This document shows, piece after piece, positions 37,281 to 45,539 of a stretch of 64,000 bases of DNA (the first letter of the stretch is position 1; every line of letters begins with the position of its first letter). The translations under genes were made by a program, and so were the position numbers. Below the pieces are notes generated by a model, which was not told the DNA's origin, made no database searches, and was given only the letters and a program-made list of their open reading frames with translations. This stretch comes from Kitasatospora sp. SolWspMP-SS2h (GTDB lineage Bacteria; Actinomycetota; Actinomycetes; Streptomycetales; Streptomycetaceae): contig NZ_QLLT01000014.1 in NCBI RefSeq assembly GCF_003259315.1, forward strand, positions 124,001-188,000, read 5' to 3'.

Positions 37281-38453
37281 TCAGCCGGTGACCCGGGCCA
37301 CCCAGGACGCCGGGTCGTGGATCTCCTCCTTGGTGGGCAGCGTGTTCGGCGAGGTCCAGACCCGGTTGAAGCCGTCCATCCCGACCCGCTCCACCACGCC
37401 CCGGACGAACACCGCGCCGTCCTGGTACTGCCGCAGCTTGGCGTCCATCCCGAGCAGCCGGCGCAGCGCCAGGTCGAGCCGGCCGCTGCCGCGGTCGCGG
37501 CGGCGCTGGAACTTCTCCCGGATCTCCGCCACCGAGGGCACCACCGCGGGCCCCACCCCGTCCATCACCACGTCCGCGTGGCCCTCCAGCAGCGACATCA
37601 CCGCCGTCAGCCGGGACAGGATCTCCCGCTGCGCGGGCGTCTGCACCAGGTCGGTCACGCTGGGCGCGCCCTCCCGGCCCGCGCGGTCCCCGCGCCGGCC
37701 GCCCAGGCCCGGGAGCGGCAGGCCGCCGAGCGCCTCGCGCAGCCGCTCCAGGAAGGCCGCCGGGTCGACGTCGGTCTGCGCCAGGAACTCCTGCACCTCG
37801 GACTGGATGTGGTCGCGCAGCCACGGCACCGCGGTGAACTGGGTCCGGTGGGTCTCCTCGTGCAGGCACACCCAGAGCCGGAAGTCGCGTGGGGCGACGT
37901 CGAGTTCGCGCTCCACCTGGACGATGTTCGGCGCCACCAGCAGCAGCCGCCCGGGCGGGGCGGCCAGACCGCGCCGGGGCTGGTCGAACAGGCCCTCCGG
38001 GCTGTCCGGGGCGCTCGGCAGCTCGGCCGGGGCGAAGGTCTCGTACTGGCCGAGCACCTTCGCCGACAGGAAGGCCAGCACCACGCCGACCTCCACCCCG
38101 GTGGCCTTCGCCCCCGCCGAACCGGCCGCCGCCGCACCCCGGCCGCCGCCCTCCCGGCGGGCCGCCAGCTTCTCGGTCAGCGGGCGCACCACCGTCCGGA
38201 AGCCCGCCACGTTGGCCCGCACCCAGCCCGGCCGGTCCACCACCAGCACCGGCGTGCCCGCCACCCCGGTCGACCCCATCCGGGTGTACTCGCGCACGTG
38301 CCGCTCGGCCTCCGCCGCGTGCCGGCGCAACTCGGCGACGGCCGCCCGGGCCTCGTCCCGCCCGATCCGCGGCCCCGGCCGGGCGAGCCGCACCGCGGTC
38401 GCCACGGCGAGATTCCAGTCGACCATCTCCGCACTGCCGCTCGCGCTCGTCAT
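37281..38453 (-). CDS. Zinc-dependent metalloprotease, DUF2342 family
   Basis: About 390 residues. The metal site is WVCLHEETHRTQF (HExxH), within the DUF2342/'coenzyme F420 biosynthesis-associated' family (MVDWNLAVATAVRLARPGP at the start, SLLEGHADVVMDGVG and VWTSPNTLPTKEEIHDPASW at the end). No signal peptide; the proteolytic role is inferred from the motif alone. Start at the ATG 38453 (MTSASGSAEMVDW); a GTG seven codons upstream is possible. It precedes tilS, as in other Streptomyces. Confidence 0.85.
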   Translation of the reverse strand: MTSASGSAEMVDWNLAVATAVRLARPGPRIGRDEARAAVAELRRHAAEAERHVREYTRMGSTGVAGTPVLVVDRPGWVRANVAGFRTVVRPLTEKLAARREGGGRGAAAAGSAGAKATGVEVGVVLAFLSAKVLGQYETFAPAELPSAPDSPEGLFDQPRRGLAAPPGRLLLVAPNIVQVERELDVAPRDFRLWVCLHEETHRTQFTAVPWLRDHIQSEVQEFLAQTDVDPAAFLERLREALGGLPLPGLGGRRGDRAGREGAPSVTDLVQTPAQREILSRLTAVMSLLEGHADVVMDGVGPAVVPSVAEIREKFQRRRDRGSGRLDLALRRLLGMDAKLRQYQDGAVFVRGVVERVGMDGFNRVWTSPNTLPTKEEIHDPASWVARVTG

Positions 38454-38778
38454 GCCTTCACCGTACGTGCTCACCCCCGCCCGGGGGAGGCGCGCACCCT
38501 CGCCGCTCCGTGCCGTGACACCCCGTCAACGCTCCGCCGCCGGACACCGGGAGCACCCCGGCCCCGGCCCACCCGCCGCACAGCGGCCCGCGGGGCGGTG
38601 CGCCCGCGCCGGGGCGGCTGCCTCCCCGGGCGGCCGGGTCACCCCGGCACCGCCCGGACCACGCGAGGCCGCGGCGACCGGTCCTCGCGCCGCCGTCCGC
38701 GGGACACCGCGCCCGCCCGGGGAGGCAGCCGCCCCGGCACCGCCCCGGAGCCGCTGTGCGGCGTGTGGGCCGGCGGGG
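38454..38778. repeat. Large inverted repeat in the dacB-metalloprotease gap
   Basis: The gap holds a perfect 26-bp inverted repeat: left arm 38608-38633 (begins GCCGGGGCGGCTGCC), right arm 38713-38738. The 79-base spacer contains a nested pair CGCGAGG/CCTCGCG. It lies 40-170 bases beyond the dacB stop codon, so it may act as terminator, but it is much longer than the other terminators here. No ORF is supported in the gap. Confidence 0.8.
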
Positions 38779-40368
38779 TCAGCAGCCGCAGGCGGCGATC
38801 CTGGCGACGATGCGGTCGACGGCGGCGCGGGCCGCGGTGGGGTCGGCGTCGGTGCGGGTCATCAGGGCGAAGGCCAGGACGCGGCCGTCGGCGTCGACCA
38901 CGGTGCCCGCCAGGGTGTTGACGCCCTGGAGGGTGCCGGTCTTGGCGCGGACGATGCCGGCGGCCTCCGCCGCGCCAGACTTCGCGCCGAAACGGTTCAC
39001 CAGGGTGCCGGAGAATCCGGCGACCGGGAGGCCGGTGATCACCGGGCGCAGCTCCGGGTGGGCGGGGGCGGCGGCCGCGGCGAGCAGCTTGACCAGGGTG
39101 ATCGGCGGGATCAGGTTGGCCTTGGCCAGGCCGCTGCCGTCGGTGAGCACCACGCCGTCCAACGGGACTCCGAGCCCGGCCAGTTCGGTGCTGACCGCCT
39201 TCGCCGCGCCCTCGAAGCTGGCGGGCTGCTGCGCGGCGATCGCGGCCTGCCGGGCGACCGCCTCGGCCAGCGTGTTGTCGGAGGTGGTGAGCATCCGCTC
39301 GACCAGCCGCCCGATCGTCGGCGACTCCACCCGGGCCAGTTCGGTCGCGGCGGCCGTACCCGTGGCCGTGCCCGCGGCCATGCCGGCGGGCGCGGTGGCG
39401 GGCGCGGTGGCCGCGGCGGGCTTGCCCTGCACGGTGACGCCCTCCGCCCCGAGGAAGCCGGCGAAGGAGTCGGCGGCCTGCCCGGCGGGGTCGAACACCC
39501 GGGCCGGGGCCTCGTCAGGCGAGCGCGGGTCGATCCGGCCCTCGTCGACCATCAGCGGGGTGACCGCGGCGATGTTCATCGCGTCGTGGTCCTTGTGCAG
39601 CAGCGGGCCGGTGTAGAGCGAGGTGTCGTACGAGAGCCGCACCTCGGTGGTGCCGGCGGCCCTGAGCGCGGTGGCGGTGCGGTGGGCCAGCTCGGCCATC
39701 GAGGCGGGGGCGCTGTCCGGGTCGACGGGCAGGCCGCCGATCCGGACCTGGTCGGCGGGCAGGGCGGTCAGGGTGGGGTCGCCGCCGCCGACCAGGGTGA
39801 TCTCGCCCGGGGCGGCGCCCCGGACCACGGTGGTGGCGATCCGGCGCTCGGCGGGCAGCAGGGCCAGGGCGGCGACCGCGGTGGCGAGCTTGGTGGTGGA
39901 GGCGGGCGTGGCCGGGGCGGTCTCCTGCGCGCCGAACAGGAACTCCCCGGTGGCGGCGTCGGCGACCGCGAAGTTCAGGGTGCCCAGCGCCTTGTCCTGG
40001 ACGGTGCCGCCGAGCGCGGTGCGCAGCCCGTCGCCGGTCGGGGCCCTGCTGTCGGCGGCGTCGCCCTCGGCCAGCACCGGGCCCTTGACCGGGACGGCCC
40101 GGTGCCGGTCGTCCCGGTGCTGCCGGCCGTCGCCCTTGCCGCCGTCGCCGCCGCCGTGGTCGCCACCGTCGCCGTGGTCGCCGCCGTCGCCGCCCTGCCG
40201 GTCCTCGCTCCGGCCGTGGCCGTCCTCGGCGGGCCGACTCGTCCCGGCACCCGCCGTGGGCTGGGCCGGTGCCGGGTCGGCGGCCAGGGTCCCGGCGGCC
40301 AGCACCACCCCCAGCGCGGCTGCCAGGGCGGCTCTGCGCCCGCGTCCCGCCCCTGTCCCTGCTCTCAC
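38779..40368 (-). CDS. dacB: D-alanyl-D-alanine carboxypeptidase/endopeptidase (PBP4 family)
   Basis: 529 residues, S13 family. A signal peptide (RRAALAAALGVVLAAGTLAA) leads outside. Active-site motifs: SxxK in PASTTKLATA, SxN in LTTSDNTLAEA, KTG in VRAKTGTLQG. It trims or hydrolyses peptidoglycan peptides. Just after the signal is an unusual low-complexity stretch rich in Gly, Asp and His (GGDGGDHGDGGDHGGGDGG), perhaps metal-binding or a wall spacer. The protein ends AACGC. The GTG at 40368 (VRAGTGAG) is preferred over the upstream ATG. Divergent from ppa. Confidence 0.9.
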   Translation of the reverse strand: MRAGTGAGRGRRAALAAALGVVLAAGTLAADPAPAQPTAGAGTSRPAEDGHGRSEDRQGGDGGDHGDGGDHGGGDGGKGDGRQHRDDRHRAVPVKGPVLAEGDAADSRAPTGDGLRTALGGTVQDKALGTLNFAVADAATGEFLFGAQETAPATPASTTKLATAVAALALLPAERRIATTVVRGAAPGEITLVGGGDPTLTALPADQVRIGGLPVDPDSAPASMAELAHRTATALRAAGTTEVRLSYDTSLYTGPLLHKDHDAMNIAAVTPLMVDEGRIDPRSPDEAPARVFDPAGQAADSFAGFLGAEGVTVQGKPAAATAPATAPAGMAAGTATGTAAATELARVESPTIGRLVERMLTTSDNTLAEAVARQAAIAAQQPASFEGAAKAVSTELAGLGVPLDGVVLTDGSGLAKANLIPPITLVKLLAAAAAPAHPELRPVITGLPVAGFSGTLVNRFGAKSGAAEAAGIVRAKTGTLQGVNTLAGTVVDADGRVLAFALMTRTDADPTAARAAVDRIVARIAACGC

Positions 40369-40444
40369 CGACCGGCCCCTTTCCCGAGCACACCCCGCCG
40401 TAGGAGACACTTGATTCTGTCAGTCCCAACCCTTGGAGGAACCG

Positions 40445-40936
40445 TTGGAGTTCGACGTCCTGATCGAGATCCCGAAGGGCTCGCGCAACAAGTACGAGGT
40501 CGACCATGAGACCGGTCGGCTCCGGCTGGACCGCATGCTCTTCACCTCGACCCGCTACCCGGCCGACTACGGCTACGTCGAGGGCACCCTCGCGGACGAC
40601 GGCGACCCGCTGGACGCGCTGGTCATCCTGGAGGAGCCGACCTTCCCGGGCTGCCTGATCAAGTGCCGCGCCATCGGCATGTTCCACATGACCGACGAGG
40701 CCGGCGGCGACGACAAGCTGCTGTGCGTCCCGGCGACCGACCCGCGCTGGTCGCACCTCCAGGACCTCCAGGACGTGTCGGAGTTCGACCGCCTGGAGAT
40801 CCAGCACTTCTTCGAGGTCTACAAGGACCTGGAGCCGGGCAAGTCCGTCCAGGGCGCCGACTGGGTCGGCCGCGCCGAGGCCGAGGCCGAGATCACGGCC
40901 TCGATCAAGCGCCTGGAGGAGCAGGGCGGCCACTGA
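40445..40936 (+). CDS. ppa: Inorganic pyrophosphatase
   Basis: 163 residues, family I soluble type. [46 protein letters not shown] (metal-binding Asp residues) and the C-terminal basic/acidic helix match. It hydrolyses PPi made by biosynthesis. The TTG at 40445 is the start: GGAGGA lies four bases upstream and gives the usual 163 residues. Confidence 0.96.
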   Translation: MEFDVLIEIPKGSRNKYEVDHETGRLRLDRMLFTSTRYPADYGYVEGTLADDGDPLDALVILEEPTFPGCLIKCRAIGMFHMTDEAGGDDKLLCVPATDPRWSHLQDLQDVSEFDRLEIQHFFEVYKDLEPGKSVQGADWVGRAEAEAEITASIKRLEEQGGH

Positions 40937-40972
40937 GCCGTGACACCCCCCGGGGTGGCCCGCACCGCACGC

Positions 40973-41012
40973 GCAGGGGCGGGAGTCCGGAGTTCCGGGC
41001 TCCCGCCCCTGC
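40973..41012. terminator. Bidirectional terminator
   Basis: Perfect 13-bp arms GCAGGGGCGGGAG (40973-40985) and CTCCCGCCCCTGC (41000-41012); the loop can pair CCGGA with TCCGG. Between convergent ppa and dodecin genes. Confidence 0.88.
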
Positions 41013-41083
41013 TGCTTCCCGGTGGCGCTCCCGGGGTGTTCCCGCCGCGCTCCCGCTGCGTTCCCGCTGCGCCCGGACGGTCC

Positions 41084-41305
41084 TCAGGCGCCGTCGTTGT
41101 CGTCGAGCCGGAAGCCGACCTTGAGGCCGACCTGGTAGTGCTCGACCTCGCCGTCCTTGAGGTGGCCGCGGACCTGGACCACCTCGAACCAGTCCAGGTT
41201 GCGCAGCGTCCGGTTCGCCCGGGCGAGGCCGTTGCGGATCGCGACGTCCACGCCCTCGTGCGAGGACCCGACGATCTCGGTGACCCGGTAGGTGTGGTCA
41301 GTCAT
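41084..41305 (-). CDS. Dodecin (flavin-binding protein)
   Basis: 73 residues. HTYRVTEIVGSSHEGVDVAI, LDWFEVVQVRGHL (with the Trp that stacks on flavin) and HYQVGLKVGFRLD are dodecin signatures. Dodecamers store or buffer flavin (or CoA in some actinobacteria). ATG at 41305. Followed by a terminator shared with ppa. Confidence 0.93.
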   Translation of the reverse strand: MTDHTYRVTEIVGSSHEGVDVAIRNGLARANRTLRNLDWFEVVQVRGHLKDGEVEHYQVGLKVGFRLDDNDGA

Positions 41306-41469
41306 GGCGGTCTCTCCCTGTGCGGCGACGGGTGGCTCCCCCGCCGTCCACCGTGCACCGAAGCGCCGCCCCGGGCATCCCGGCTTCCGCCGACGGGGCG
41401 TCGGCCGCGGCGCCGGCGGGGCCCCGACCCGGGGCTCGACCGGGGCTCGACCCGGGCGCCGACGGACGC

Positions 41470-42420
41470 TCAGAACGCCGCGCGGACCTCGCCGACCACG
41501 TTCCCGCCGCCGTGCAGCGGGGCGGCGGCGATCCGGTCCAGCACCGGGTCCTGGACGCCCAGCCGGCGCAGCGCGGCGGCCAGCACCGGGCCGCGGGCGC
41601 GCTCCGCGCCGTCCTCGACCTTGAAGGCGAGGGCCCGGCCGTCGGCCAGCGCCACCACCTGGACGGCCTCGGCGCCCATCTTGGACAGCGCCCCGGGCAC
41701 CGCCCGCATCAGCCAGGTGTCGGCCCGGCGGGTGCCGGCCACGTACTCGGGGTGGGCGCGCATCGCGTCGGCGACCCGGCGCCGCTCGGTGCCGGGGTCG
41801 GCCAGCAGCAGGGCGCGGTAGCCGCGGGCCAGGCCGGTGAGCGAGACGGCCAGCAGCGGGGCGCCGCAGCCGTCGGTGCCCAGGTGGGCGGCCGGTTCGC
41901 CGGTGGCCTGCTCCAGGGCGGTGCGGGCCAGCACCTGGATCGGGTGGGACGGGTCGAGGTAGGTCGGCAGGTCCCAGCCGTTGGCGGCGGAGGCGGCCAG
42001 CCAGGCGGCGTGCTTGCCGGAGCAGTCCATCAGGATCGGGGCGCGCTCCCCGCCGGAGCGCAGCAGTTCCTCGGCCTCCACCGGGTCCAGCGGGAGGTCG
42101 GCGGGCAGCCGCAGGGCGGACTCGGTGAGGCCGGCGTCGGCCAGCACCCGGCGGACGGCGGCGCGGTGGAAGGGCTCGGCGGAGTGGCTGGAGGCGGCCA
42201 GCGCGAGCTGTTCGCCGCGCAGGTCGAGGCCGGCCCGGAGGGTGGCCACCGCCTGGAAGGGCTTGGCGGTGGAGCGCGGGTAGACCGGCAGCTCGGGGGT
42301 GCCGAGCGCGTACTCGACGGCGCCGTCGGCGTCGAGCAGGACCAGCGAACCGCGGTGGCGGCCCTCGGTGAAGCCGGAGCGTATGACCTCGGCGAGGGCG
42401 GGCAGGGCGGGCTGCGACAC
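41470..42420 (-). CDS. Asparaginase (AnsA/thermolabile type)
   Basis: 316 residues. The motifs YPRSTAKPFQAVATL, CSGKHAAWLAAS and LGTDGCGAPLLAVSL belong to the serine-lysine type asparaginase family first known from Rhizobium (asparaginase II), not the bacterial type I/II homologues of E. coli. It would hydrolyse L-asparagine in the cytosol. GTG start with TGGAGA about eight bases upstream. rsiG follows upstream on the same strand, 60 bases away. Confidence 0.88.
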   Translation of the reverse strand: MSQPALPALAEVIRSGFTEGRHRGSLVLLDADGAVEYALGTPELPVYPRSTAKPFQAVATLRAGLDLRGEQLALAASSHSAEPFHRAAVRRVLADAGLTESALRLPADLPLDPVEAEELLRSGGERAPILMDCSGKHAAWLAASAANGWDLPTYLDPSHPIQVLARTALEQATGEPAAHLGTDGCGAPLLAVSLTGLARGYRALLLADPGTERRRVADAMRAHPEYVAGTRRADTWLMRAVPGALSKMGAEAVQVVALADGRALAFKVEDGAERARGPVLAAALRRLGVQDPVLDRIAAAPLHGGGNVVGEVRAAF

Positions 42421-42480
42421 GGGTGGTTCTCCAGGGCGGGTGCGGTGAGGGTGGGTGGACCCCGGCCGCGTCCGCCCCGC

Positions 42481-42999
42481 TCAGCGCTCGCCGAGCAGGT
42501 CGTCGACCCGGGCCTCCCCCTCACGGTACCTGCGGGTGATCTCCGCCCCGCAGTCGTCCGCGGTGCGCTGGAGCGCGTGGCGGCGGCCGGAGACCTCGCG
42601 CTGGTGCACGTCGAGCCGCTCGATCGCGGCCAGCAGGTCGGCGGTGGCGTGCGCGGACAGGTCGGCCAGCTGGACGTCGCCCATCAGGGCGTCCGCCTCC
42701 CGCCGGTAGCGCTCGCCGCGCGGCGGGCCGAGGGTGAGGTGCCGGGCCGGGCGGCGGGTCGCGGACGGGGCGTCGGCGAGGATGGCCGGCAGCCGGTCCA
42801 GCAGCGCGCACTGGGCCTCGCTCGCGCCCGTCAGCGGGATCTCCCGGCGCTGGAGCTCGGCCCGCAGGATGTCCATCCGGCCGTGCAGCAGGCGGCGCAG
42901 GTAGGACAGGTCGGCCTCCTGCTCCAGCGCGTCCCGGCGGAGCACCCGCAGTTCCTCCAGGGCCAGGCCGGCCAGCCCGTCGACCGCGCTCACGTCCAT
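42481..42999 (-). CDS. rsiG: Cyclic di-GMP-dependent anti-sigma factor RsiG
   Basis: 172 residues, two helical segments expected to form an antiparallel coiled coil. RsiG holds the sporulation sigma factor WhiG when bound to c-di-GMP, through E(X)3S(X)2R(X)3Q(X)3D motifs on both helices. Here helix 1 has E28, S32, R35, H39, D43; helix 2 has Q133, S137, R140, Q144, D148. Each motif thus deviates at one place. Start at ATG 42999 with AGGTGG about eight bases upstream. The cyclase CdgB is encoded 20 kb away. Downstream is asparaginase. Confidence 0.85.
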   Translation of the reverse strand: MDVSAVDGLAGLALEELRVLRRDALEQEADLSYLRRLLHGRMDILRAELQRREIPLTGASEAQCALLDRLPAILADAPSATRRPARHLTLGPPRGERYRREADALMGDVQLADLSAHATADLLAAIERLDVHQREVSGRRHALQRTADDCGAEITRRYREGEARVDDLLGER

Positions 43000-43346
43000 C
43001 AATCCGACCACCTGCCGTAGTACCAGTGCCCGCCGGTAGCACGGGCCGCCCGTCCTCCAGGGTTCCCCCCGGCGGGCGCTGCCACTCGTGCGGGTGACGC
43101 GGTTCGCCGGGACGGCGGACGCCCCGGCGGGGACCGGGTGGCCCCGGACCGTCGCACAGCGTGCCACCCCGGGCCCCGGCGCCGCACGCCCGAGTACCCG
43201 AACGGCCCCCTGGCGAACACCCCTGGCTAGTACGAAGAATCCGCGCCACCGGCTCACCTGCACGAATCGGGGCGCACCATGCGCGACCCCGGCGCGCAAC
43301 CGGAGGCCGTGCGCCCCCCGGGTGGGCGCACCGGCACAATGGCGGC
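43000..43346. other. Intergenic region between rsiG and dtd
   Basis: Divergent promoter region with no supported gene. It is GC-rich with several short inverted repeats (for example GGTGGCCCCGG). The dtd gene starts with ATG shortly after a CACAATGG stretch and may be leaderless. Confidence 0.5.
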
Positions 43347-43778
43347 ATGCGAGCAGTGGTGCAGCGGGTCGCCCGGGCGGCCGTGACGGTGGACGGCGAG
43401 ACGGTCGGCGCGATCGAGGGGCCGGGCCTGTGCGTCCTGGTCGGTGTCACCCACGAGGACACCCCCGGGCAGGCCGCCCGACTGGCCAGCAAGCTCTGGA
43501 CGCTGCGGCTGTTCCCGGGCAGCCCCGAGCAGTCCTGTTCGGAGCTGGGCGCCCCGCTCCTGGTGATCAGCCAGTTCACCCTCTACGGCGACGCCCGCAA
43601 GGGCCGCCGCCCCACCTGGAACGCCGCCGCCCCCGGCCCGGTCGCCGAACCGCTGGTGGACGCCGTGGTGGCCGAACTGCGCGCGCTGGGCGCCGAGGTG
43701 GCGACCGGGCGGTTCGGCGCCGACATGCAGGTGTCGCTGGTGAACGACGGGCCGTTCACCGTCCTGCTGGAGACCTGA
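43347..43778 (+). CDS. dtd: D-aminoacyl-tRNA deacylase
   Basis: 143 residues. [37 protein letters not shown] (SQFTLxG motif) and [13 protein letters not shown] (GP cis-proline motif, NDGPFT) are the family hallmarks. It removes D-amino acids and glycine mischarged on tRNA. No clear ribosome binding site. A repeat array separates it from the convergent ygfZ. Confidence 0.95.
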   Translation: MRAVVQRVARAAVTVDGETVGAIEGPGLCVLVGVTHEDTPGQAARLASKLWTLRLFPGSPEQSCSELGAPLLVISQFTLYGDARKGRRPTWNAAAPGPVAEPLVDAVVAELRALGAEVATGRFGADMQVSLVNDGPFTVLLET

Positions 43779-43782
43779 TCCC

Positions 43783-43916
43783 CTCGCGGGAGCGAGAGCC
43801 TGTCGCAGGAGTGAGAGTCCATCGTGGAAGTGAGGGCACCTTCCGAGAGTGAGAGGGTGTCACACGAGCGAAGCCCCCTCGCGGAGGCGAGACGCCCTCA
43901 CGGAGGCGAAGGCCCC
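43783..43916. repeat. Array of seven degenerate 17-20-bp hairpin repeats between dtd and ygfZ
   Basis: Seven head-to-tail units start at 43783, 43801, 43821, 43841, 43861, 43878 and 43897. The cleaner units (1, 6) read CTCGCGGGAGCGAG and CTCGCGGAGGCGAG, i.e. small hairpins CTCGC-N4-GCGAG. The other units are diverged. The array fills the entire gap between two convergent genes. Confidence 0.75.
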
Positions 43917-44873
43917 TCAGGCCGGGACGATCACGTCCTGGGTGCCCGGCACGCCGTCGGCCAGCAGTACCGCGTCCACCGGGGTGTTGCGCTTGACCAG
44001 GGCCAGTGCGATCGGGCCGAGCTCGTGGTGCCGGGCCGAGGAGGTGACGAAGCCGACCGGCCGCTCCTGGCCCTGGACCCGGACCTCGGTGCCGTGCGCG
44101 GGCAGCTTCTCCTCGGTGCCGTCCAGGTGCAGGAACACCAGCCGGCGCGGCGGCCGGCCCAGGTTATGCACCCGGGCGACCGTCTCCTGGCCCCGGTAGC
44201 AGCCCTTCTGCAGGTGCACCGCGCTGTCCAGCCAGTCCACCTCGTGCGGGATGGTCCGGTGGTCGGTCTCGAAGCCCAGCCGCGGCCGGTGCCCCTCGAC
44301 CCGCAGCGCCTCGTACGCCCAGACGCCCGCCGCCGGGCCGAACTCCTCGGCCGCCGCGGCCAGTTCGGCCCGCGGCAGGAACACGTCGCGGCCCCACGGC
44401 AGTTCGCGTACCGCGGCGGCGCGCTCGACCGGGGCGGTGGAGCCGGCCGGCAGGAAGACCACCGCGTACCGCTCGGTGGCGTCGGCGACCTCGACCCGGT
44501 TCCAGAACTTCATCGACTCCAGGTACTTCACCAGCGCGGGCGCGCCGCCGGGCTCGACGTGGATCCAGGTGGTCTCCCCGTCGTCGACCAGGTAGAGCGC
44601 GTGCTCCACGTGCCCGTTCGGGGAGAGCACCAGCGCCTCGGTGGCCCGCTGCGGCGGCAGTTCGCTGACGTGCTGGGTGAGCAGCAGGTGCAGCCAGCTC
44701 AGCCGGTCCGGGCCGGTCACGGTGATCACGCCGCGGTGCGACAGGTCGGCGAAGCCGCGTCCGGCGGCCAGCGCGCGCTGCTCGCGGAACAGGTCGCCGT
44801 AGTGGGCGGCGACCCCCTCGTCGGGACCTTCGGCCGGGACGGCGCCGGGCAGGGCAAGCAGCGGGCTCTTCAT
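43917..44873 (-). CDS. ygfZ: Folate-dependent iron-sulfur repair protein YgfZ
   Basis: 318 residues, glycine cleavage T-like fold. The diagnostic KGCYRGQE motif is in HLQKGCYRGQETVARVHNLG. YgfZ/IBA57 uses tetrahydrofolate and helps maturation of [4Fe-4S] proteins. N-terminal FADLSHRGVITVTGPDRLSWLH and LGFETDHRTIPHEVDWL are also typical. The ATG at 44873 (MKSPLLALPG) is preferred over a 40-residue Arg-rich extension. Confidence 0.93.
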   Translation of the reverse strand: MKSPLLALPGAVPAEGPDEGVAAHYGDLFREQRALAAGRGFADLSHRGVITVTGPDRLSWLHLLLTQHVSELPPQRATEALVLSPNGHVEHALYLVDDGETTWIHVEPGGAPALVKYLESMKFWNRVEVADATERYAVVFLPAGSTAPVERAAAVRELPWGRDVFLPRAELAAAAEEFGPAAGVWAYEALRVEGHRPRLGFETDHRTIPHEVDWLDSAVHLQKGCYRGQETVARVHNLGRPPRRLVFLHLDGTEEKLPAHGTEVRVQGQERPVGFVTSSARHHELGPIALALVKRNTPVDAVLLADGVPGTQDVIVPA

Positions 44874-44897
44874 ACCCGCCAGCCTAGACCGACCGGC

Positions 44898-45000
44898 GCG
44901 GGAGGACGGCGTCGCGGGAGGACGGCGTCGCGGGCCGAAGGCTTCTCGTCCCCGCGTGACGGCTCTCGTCCCACGTGCCGGCTCTCGGCCCACGTGCCGG
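44898..45000. repeat. Two short tandem repeat sets upstream of ygfZ
   Basis: GCGGGAGGACGGCGTC occurs twice exactly (44898-44913, 44914-44929). Then a 19-bp unit (CGTGCCGGCTCTCGGCCCA type) occurs at 44955-44973 and 44974-44992, with a partial third copy to 45000. Non-coding; located between ygfZ and nur. Confidence 0.8.
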
Positions 45001-45006
45001 TCGGCC

Positions 45007-45453
45007 CTACGGCTGCCCGTCCGCCAGCTTGGCGGTGCAGTCCGCGCAGCGGCCGAAGATGGCGAAGTGCTTGAGGTCGGTGTCGAAACCGTGCTCGGTG
45101 CGCAGGCTGTCGATCAGCGGGGCGGCGATCTCGGTGTCGGTCTCGGTGACCCGGTCGCAGTCCCGGCAGACCAGGTGCAGGTGGGTGTGCCGGCCGGCCA
45201 GGTGGTAGGTGGGGGCGCCGTGGCCGAGGTGCGCGTGCGAGACCAGGCCGAGTTCCTCGAGCAGCTCCAGCGTCCGGTAGACGGTGGAGATGTTGACGCC
45301 GCTGGCGGTCTTGCGGACCTGGCCCAGGATCTCGTCCGGGGTGGCGTGGTCGAGCACGTCGACGGCCTCCAGCACGAGCTGGCGCTGCGGGGTCAGCCGG
45401 TAGCCGCGCTCGCGCAGGTCGGACTTCCAGTCGGTGCTCTCGCTGTTCGCCAC
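45007..45453 (-). CDS. nur: Nickel-responsive Fur-family regulator Nur
   Basis: 148 residues. WKSDLRERGYRLTPQRQLVLEAVD is the N-terminal winged helix; NISTVYRTLELLEELGLVSHAHLGHG the recognition part. Compared by memory with Streptomyces Nur, the M-site ligands (H36, H89, H91, H93) and the Ni-site ligands (H73, H75, H129) are all kept, as are the two CxxC pairs (C96/C99, C136/C139). It represses nickel uptake and iron superoxide dismutase genes when nickel is plentiful. GTG start with AGGGAC five bases upstream. Confidence 0.88.
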   Translation of the reverse strand: MANSESTDWKSDLRERGYRLTPQRQLVLEAVDVLDHATPDEILGQVRKTASGVNISTVYRTLELLEELGLVSHAHLGHGAPTYHLAGRHTHLHLVCRDCDRVTETDTEIAAPLIDSLRTEHGFDTDLKHFAIFGRCADCTAKLADGQP

Positions 45454-45539
45454 GTGTGTCCCTGCCCGGTGAGAGGTCGTGCCGACAAGTGTAGGGACCG
45501 GCCGCCCGGCCGGTCCCCGCTTCGTGCCCGGACGGCGGA

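Noticed and set aside
36688-40509. 1273-codon ORF antisense to tilS, the metalloprotease and dacB
   Set aside because: Shadow ORF; all three genes beneath it have clear motifs.
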